Origin: an uncultured Phycisphaerae bacterium | GTDB lineage: Bacteria; Planctomycetota; Phycisphaerae; Sedimentisphaerales; Anaerohalosphaeraceae | Assembly (NCBI GenBank): GCA_937920485.1 | Contig: CALETL010000224.1 | Span: 1 to 10,248, forward strand | Length of the DNA: 10,248 bases | Reading direction: 5' to 3' | Shown: positions 6,944 through 10,248 of the stretch, in pieces | How the letters are laid out: each line of letters begins with the position of its first letter | How positions within the stretch are numbered: the first letter of the stretch is position 1 | Position numbers and translations under genes: made by a program | The notes under the pieces: model-generated | Told to the model about the DNA's origin: nothing | Database searches by the model: none | Seen by the model: the letters and a program-made list of their open reading frames with translations, nothing else

Positions 6944-8368
6944 TTACATTTCATAGGGTGTTGGCTCATGAGATTTCGGCTTAAATCGTGTCGTTCGACC
7001 GTCAAAGATCAATTCAACTACGCCTGTCGGCCCGTTACGCTGTTTGGCGACAATCACTTCCGCCGTGTTGGTATCTTCCCATTCGGTTTCACCGCGATGA
7101 TAATAGTCCTCACGGTGCAGGAGGATGATCACATCCGCATCCTGTTCGATCGATCCACTTTCACGAAGGTCGCTCATAAAGGGCCGATGCCCCTGCCGGC
7201 CTTCCGCGGCACGATTCAACTGGCTCAGTACCACCACCGGCACGTCCAGTTCACGCGCTAGTGATTTTAAATAGCGCGAAATCGTGCTGATTTCCTGCTG
7301 ACGGGATTCGACCCGTCCGCCCAAACTCATCAATTGCATATAATCAATAAATACTGCCTGAATATCGTGCCGGCTTTTCAGACGGCGGCACTTGGCGCGG
7401 ATCATCAAAGGTGTTAAGCCCGGTGTATCATCGATAAAGACCGGTTTTTCAAAGAGTTCGCCGCCTGCTTCGGTCAGTCTGCCCATATCTTCTGTACTCA
7501 GCATACCTTTTCGCACCGCCTGAGAATCAATTCCGCTACGGCTGCACAAAAATCGCTCAACAAGCTGTTGTTTACTCATTTCCAAAGAAAAGACCACAAC
7601 CGGAAGACTTTCAGCACCAGTTCCAATGTGTTCAACCATATTCAGCGCGAAACTGGTCTTACCCATACTGGGACGACCCGCAACAATGACCATCTCGCCT
7701 TTCTGCAAGCCACACAGCATGTAGTCTAATTCCTCAAATCCAGTCGGAACCCCCGTGATCCCGTCTCCGCCTTTACGAGACTCAATATTTTCAAATGCCT
7801 GGGTAATCAGATCTTTGACGGGGATGGCGTTGCCTTGAATCTTTTTCTCGGTAATCTCAAAAATCCGCTTTTCGGCGGTGTCGAGTTTTTCACCCACATC
7901 TCCGACTTCTTCACATGCTTCGTGAAGAATCTCGCCGCAGGTATGTGCCAGTTCACGCAACATCGATTTTTCTTTGACGATGTTTGCGTAATAGGTCACA
8001 TTCGCCGCCGATGGCACCGACTCGGCAACACGCACCAAGTAATCCACCCCGCCAACGGCCTCGAGACTTTTTCGCTTCTTTAACTCATTACGCAATAAAA
8101 GAAGGTCGATTTCACTGTTGTTTTCATATAAAGACAGAATCGCATCAAAAAGAATGCGGTGTTCGGTCAGCGAAAAAGAGTCCGCCTGAATGAATTCCAC
8201 CACATCGCCAATGCATTCCCGGTCCAGCAGCATAGAACCCAACACCGCCGCCTCGGCTTCTGGCGAAGCAGGAACCTGCCGTCCCTGCAGCAATTGCTGC
8301 AGGTCTGCATCGGTCCATGTTTTACTCTTCTGTGCTTGTCTGTTCTTCGACTGCGTCAACGGTCTCAT
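6944..8368 (-). CDS. dnaB: Replicative DNA helicase DnaB
   Basis: DnaB is the hexameric helicase that unwinds DNA ahead of the replisome and binds primase. The product is 474 residues, a normal length (471 in E. coli). The N-terminal DnaB_N domain begins at about residue 35 (SPEAEAAVLGSML), followed by a linker helix and a RecA-like ATPase domain from about residue 190. Walker A is GRPSMGKTS at 231-239; Walker B is VFIDY at 339-343. The DNA-binding segment (SQLNRAAEGR, then SDLRESGSIEQDAD) and the C-terminal KQRNGPTG are intact. No intein is present. The ATG at 8368 lies 47 bases inside the end of rplI. TTG codons at 8383 and 8359 are alternatives, and no well-spaced ribosome site precedes the ATG. 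Translation is therefore probably coupled to rplI. Position after rplI is common in bacteria. Confidence 0.97.
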   Translation of the reverse strand: MRPLTQSKNRQAQKSKTWTDADLQQLLQGRQVPASPEAEAAVLGSMLLDRECIGDVVEFIQADSFSLTEHRILFDAILSLYENNSEIDLLLLRNELKKRKSLEAVGGVDYLVRVAESVPSAANVTYYANIVKEKSMLRELAHTCGEILHEACEEVGDVGEKLDTAEKRIFEITEKKIQGNAIPVKDLITQAFENIESRKGGDGITGVPTGFEELDYMLCGLQKGEMVIVAGRPSMGKTSFALNMVEHIGTGAESLPVVVFSLEMSKQQLVERFLCSRSGIDSQAVRKGMLSTEDMGRLTEAGGELFEKPVFIDDTPGLTPLMIRAKCRRLKSRHDIQAVFIDYMQLMSLGGRVESRQQEISTISRYLKSLARELDVPVVVLSQLNRAAEGRQGHRPFMSDLRESGSIEQDADVIILLHREDYYHRGETEWEDTNTAEVIVAKQRNGPTGVVELIFDGRTTRFKPKSHEPTPYEM

Positions 8369-8813
8369 CCTGAGATACGACAATCACACGAACAACGACG
8401 TCCAGATCAGGTGCGATCTTTAACGTAACAGTGTGTGCACCAAGTTCCTTTATATGGCCATTGGGCATCCGTACCATAGCATCCTGGACCCCAAAGCCCT
8501 GCTGTCGCAGATTCTCCGCGATATCACGTTCAGCCACCGAACCAAATAAATGCCCCAATTCGTTGGCCTTGGCCGCAAGTACAACTTCAGCTTCTTCCAT
8601 GCTGGCTGCCAATTGCTCTTTCTGTTCATGCTCAAGCTGACGTGATTCAGCACGGCGGGCCTTTTCATCTGCGAGTGACTGTATGTTTTTTTCAGTCGGA
8701 ACCGTCGCCAATCCCTGCGGCACAAGACAATTGCGGGCATAGCCATCTTTGACTTCGACCACATCGCCAAGCCAACCCAGCATTTCTACATCTTCAAGTA
8801 ACAGTAATTTCAT
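8322..8813 (-). CDS. rplI: 50S ribosomal protein L9
   Basis: L9 binds 23S rRNA near the L1 stalk base and helps maintain reading frame. The product is 163 residues (149 in E. coli). The N-terminal rRNA-binding domain carries the family signature at 15-36 (LGDVVEVKDGYARNCLVPQGLA). In that signature the aromatic residue after Asn28 is Cys29, a mild deviation. A long charged helix (about 42-82) leads to the C-terminal domain (about 83-147). The last 15 residues (DETVDAVEEQTSTEE) form an acidic extension beyond the usual end. The ATG has a GGAG about 10 bases upstream. The gene starts 69 bases after rpsR, and its final 47 bases overlap dnaB. Confidence 0.97.
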   Translation of the reverse strand: MKLLLLEDVEMLGWLGDVVEVKDGYARNCLVPQGLATVPTEKNIQSLADEKARRAESRQLEHEQKEQLAASMEEAEVVLAAKANELGHLFGSVAERDIAENLRQQGFGVQDAMVRMPNGHIKELGAHTVTLKIAPDLDVVVRVIVVSQDETVDAVEEQTSTEE

Positions 8814-8864
8814 TATAGTCCATCTCCATGTTTTTTCTACATAATTCGCCTGATTTACCGTAAC

Positions 8865-8880
8865 TGCTTGACAGCAAGCA
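8865..8880 (-). other. Perfect 6-bp hairpin just after rpsR stop
   Basis: TGCTTG-CTGT-CAAGCA on the minus strand forms a 6-bp stem with a 4-base loop, starting 2 bases after the rpsR stop codon. The bases after it (GTTACGG) are not a T-run, so it is not a canonical terminator. A role in mRNA processing or in tuning rpsR against rplI is possible but unproven. Confidence 0.35.
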
Positions 8881-8882
8881 CG

Positions 8883-9146
8883 TTAGTTTGTGTACGGTAA
8901 CAATGCCATAAACCGCGCACGCTTAATAGCGGTTTTGACCTTACGCTGACAGCCCGCACAGTTGCCGCTTCGCTTACGCGAAAAGATCTTCCCGCGGTTG
9001 GTCAGCAGCTTCTGCAGAACGTCAATGTCCTTATAATCAATATAGGAACTGCGTTCCCGGCAGAACCGGCACTGCGTTTGCTCACGAATCGTTAGATTTT
9101 GTCTTTTTTTACGATTGGTTTTTTGTTTTTGTTGAAATCTCGCCAT
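8883..9146 (-). CDS. rpsR: 30S ribosomal protein S18, cysteine-rich (zinc-type)
   Basis: S18 pairs with S6 on the platform of the small subunit. The product is 87 residues with a basic N-terminus. The core contains [14 protein letters not shown] (35-48) and the conserved end ([12 protein letters not shown]). Four cysteines, C26 and C29 (CRFC) and C63 and C66 (CAGC), are spaced like a zinc ribbon. The second pair is often C-x2-H or lost in other bacteria. The start is MARF at 9146 because AGGA lies 6 bases before it, whereas that same AGGA directly abuts the earlier ATG at 9152, too close to act for it. The gene lies between ssb and rplI, as in many rpsF operons. Confidence 0.96.
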   Translation of the reverse strand: MARFQQKQKTNRKKRQNLTIREQTQCRFCRERSSYIDYKDIDVLQKLLTNRGKIFSRKRSGNCAGCQRKVKTAIKRARFMALLPYTN

Positions 9147-9152
9147 TTTCAT

Positions 9153-9156
9153 TCCT
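9153..9156 (-). promoter_or_regulatory. Ribosome binding site deciding the rpsR start
   Basis: AGGA on the minus strand is 6 bases before the ATG at 9146 and 0 bases before the ATG at 9152. Spacing therefore favours the second ATG, giving a protein that begins MARF, as S18 usually does (MA-). Confidence 0.6.
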
Positions 9157-9205
9157 GTTTATTTGTAATATTTATATCACCATTGAAACTTATATCTTGT
9201 TATCC

Positions 9206-9226
9206 AACCGATCGGACTGACCGGTT
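9206..9226 (-). other. Hairpin in the ssb-rpsR gap
   Basis: AACCGGTC-AGTCC-GATCGGTT on the minus strand pairs over 8 positions, including one G-U, with a 5-base loop. It starts 4 bases after the ssb stop codon in the largest non-coding gap of the window (84 bases). No T-run follows, so a plain terminator is unlikely. It could attenuate, protect or regulate the downstream rpsR-rplI part. The remainder of the gap is A/T-rich and I could not define a promoter in it. Confidence 0.4.
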
Positions 9227-9230
9227 TGAG

Positions 9231-9674
9231 CTAAAAGGGAATATCATCATCCATGCCGCCGCCATAGGGAGCATCCGGAGCGGATTCCACTGGAGCCGGT
9301 CCGGCGGCGTTACTGCCGGCCTGATTACCAGAACGCTGACCCCCGCCGCGACCGAGAAACTCAAAATTCTCGACAAACACTCGCAACTTACTGCGTTTCG
9401 AACCGTCCTGCGCCTGCCATGAATCAAACTTCAGGCGACCTTCCACAAAAATCGGTTCGCCCTTCTTGAAATACTGATTGATCACTTCGGCACGCTTGCC
9501 GAACATCTGACAGTCCACGAAACAGGTTTCTTCGCCTTGGGTGCCATCCTGTTTTTTGTACTTCCGCGTCGTAGCGAGACCAAACTCGACCACCGGGGTC
9601 TGGCTGGGCAGATACGACAACTGTGGGTCACGTGTCATGTTCCCGATCAACATTACTTTATTCAGGTTCGCCAT
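9231..9674 (-). CDS. ssb: Single-stranded DNA-binding protein SSB
   Basis: SSB coats single-stranded DNA in replication, repair and recombination. The product is 147 residues. The OB fold spans about 1-108 and opens with the typical MANLNKVMLIGNMTRDP; further family motifs are FVDCQMFGKRAE and GEPIFVEGRLKFDSW. A Gly/Ser/Pro/Ala-rich flexible linker (about 109-140) ends in the acidic tip MDDDIPF, the docking site for partner proteins. The ATG at 9674 is chosen because AAGGA stands 7 bases upstream and the family N-terminus starts there; a longer in-frame extension is not conserved. It sits between rpsF and rpsR, the slot occupied by priB in E. coli. The stop is TAG. Confidence 0.97.
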   Translation of the reverse strand: MANLNKVMLIGNMTRDPQLSYLPSQTPVVEFGLATTRKYKKQDGTQGEETCFVDCQMFGKRAEVINQYFKKGEPIFVEGRLKFDSWQAQDGSKRSKLRVFVENFEFLGRGGGQRSGNQAGSNAAGPAPVESAPDAPYGGGMDDDIPF

Positions 9675-9681
9675 CTCTTTA

Positions 9682-9686
9682 TCCTT
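9682..9686 (-). promoter_or_regulatory. Ribosome binding site deciding the ssb start
   Basis: AAGGA on the minus strand stands 7 bases before the ATG at 9674, which begins the conserved SSB sequence. Confidence 0.6.
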
Positions 9687-9740
9687 TCGTATAAATGATC
9701 CATCTCGTCGAGCCACCGCAATTATCCGGCGACAGGTTCC

Positions 9741-10248
9741 TTACTTATCCTCGTTCGGTTCAGCGGATTCCTCTGAAACTGTCTCCGGTGCCGCTTCGGC
9801 CTCAGGTGCTGCTTCTTCGGATGCTGCTTCAACAACTGGCGCTGCTTCCGCCTCGCCAACAGGTTCGTCGCTCTTTTCCGCTTCCGGTTCAGCCACTGCT
9901 TCTTCGGATACTGTTTCAGTAACAGACGCCGCCGTTTCTGCCTCGCCAACCGGCTCGTCACTCTTTTCCGGTTCCGGAACCGCTTCAAGCGGGGTCTGTT
10001 TTTCGAGGTCTTGTTTGCTCATCCTGTCGGTCCGCAGCACCAGCACGCGCGTGATCAGCTCTGAAAGCTGCACGTCGCGCTCAATGCCCTTAACCTTGTC
10101 CGTATCGCAGTTGAAATAGACCAGGATATAGGTGCCGCGACTTTTACCCTGAACATCGTAGCAAAGCCGGCGTTCGTCCCACTTTTTCAGTGAAACCACG
10201 TCCGCCTCGGCGCGATCCAGAATACGCTGCACTTCGTCAAGGATTTTC
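9741..10248 (-). CDS. rpsF: 30S ribosomal protein S6, 5' end beyond window, with long acidic repeat tail
   Basis: S6 binds S18 on the small-subunit platform. The frame is open to the right edge; the first roughly 20-30 residues lie outside. The visible part begins with KILDEVQRILDRA and continues with the S6 core (KKWDERRLCYDVQ, then RGTYILVYF, then the LSELITRVLVLRTD strand region). A GTG at 10232 would cut the fold and is not the start. About 90 residues after the core (from about 9999 down to the stop at 9741) are rich in Glu, Ala, Pro, Val and Ser. They include two tandem units of about 30 residues opening with EKSDEPVGEAE and a partial third. Typical S6 proteins are about 95-135 residues. 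The tail is probably disordered; its function is unknown. The gene precedes ssb by 66 bases. Confidence 0.93.
   Translation of the reverse strand, partial: KILDEVQRILDRAEADVVSLKKWDERRLCYDVQGKSRGTYILVYFNCDTDKVKGIERDVQLSELITRVLVLRTDRMSKQDLEKQTPLEAVPEPEKSDEPVGEAETAASVTETVSEEAVAEPEAEKSDEPVGEAEAAPVVEAASEEAAPEAEAAPETVSEESAEPNEDK
9792..9968 (-). repeat. Two tandem ~90-bp units coding the acidic S6 tail
   Basis: Unit 1 (9879-9968, 30 codons) and unit 2 (9792-9878, 29 codons) both begin with EKSDEPVGEAE and later carry SEEA. The DNA words CCTCGCCAAC (9851 and 9941) are 90 bases apart and GCTTCTTCGG (9811 and 9898) 87 bases apart, consistent with a tandem duplication followed by drift and a one-codon indel. 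A partial third unit (ETVSEESAEP) follows toward the stop. Confidence 0.8.

Noticed and set aside
6919..7005. 29-codon N-terminal extension of bamA into dnaB
   Set aside because: AGGAGG plus a signal peptide mark the ATG at 6918; the extension would put about 29 residues before the signal peptide.
8865..8880. Intrinsic terminator after rpsR
   Set aside because: The stem is only 6 bp and is not followed by a T-run, so it is listed only as a hairpin.
9675..9716. 14-codon N-terminal extension of ssb
   Set aside because: SSB proteins begin at the MANLNK-type sequence, and a good ribosome site sits just before it.
9792..9968. Repeat array as a CRISPR or mobile-element repeat
   Set aside because: There are only two diverged units, in frame and inside a coding region, with no spacers; it is a protein-level tandem duplication.
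9741..10232. rpsF starting at the GTG at 10232
   Set aside because: The frame continues upstream to the window edge with S6-like sequence (KILDE). Starting here would remove the first strand and part of the first helix of the fold.

Overview
The window holds eleven genes, all read from the minus strand (right to left as printed). They are packed with gaps of 84 bases or fewer, and I see no intrinsic terminator, RNA gene, mobile element or CRISPR array. The source is a Gram-negative bacterium that makes lipid A. Pointers to the PVC/FCB side of the tree rather than Proteobacteria are the LpxC-FabZ fusion, the order lpxD - lpxC/fabZ - lpxA, and the Gfo/Idh/MocA oxidoreductase just after lpxA. 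The cysteine-rich (zinc-type) S18 argues against Bacteroidetes as I remember that group. My best guess is Kiritimatiellota/Lentisphaerota/Verrucomicrobiota, held loosely because no marker here is decisive.

In transcription order, the right half (10248 to about 6944) is a translation and replication module: rpsF (S6, 5' end cut by the window edge, with a long acidic repeat tail), ssb, rpsR (S18), rplI (L9) and dnaB (replicative helicase). This is the widespread rpsF-ssb-rpsR-rplI-dnaB arrangement. dnaB starts inside the end of rplI.

Only 25 bases after dnaB the left half begins, an outer-membrane biogenesis module: bamA (five POTRA domains plus barrel), an skp/ompH chaperone, lpxD, a fused lpxC-fabZ, lpxA, and a Gfo/Idh/MocA oxidoreductase cut by the left edge. 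BamA inserts outer-membrane proteins that Skp carries across the periplasm. LpxA, LpxC and LpxD are the first three steps of lipid A synthesis. FabZ competes for the same 3-hydroxyacyl-ACP pool. The oxidoreductase resembles proteins encoded beside lpxA/lpxB in other phyla, one of which (GnnA) oxidises UDP-GlcNAc at C3 for 3-amino lipid A.

The genes are mostly conserved housekeeping genes and I see no convincing new defence or mobile system. The points of interest are how the two modules are joined, the genome-encoded acidic repeat tail of S6, the lpxC-fabZ start that can only be TTG, and the possible GnnA-like lipid A branch.
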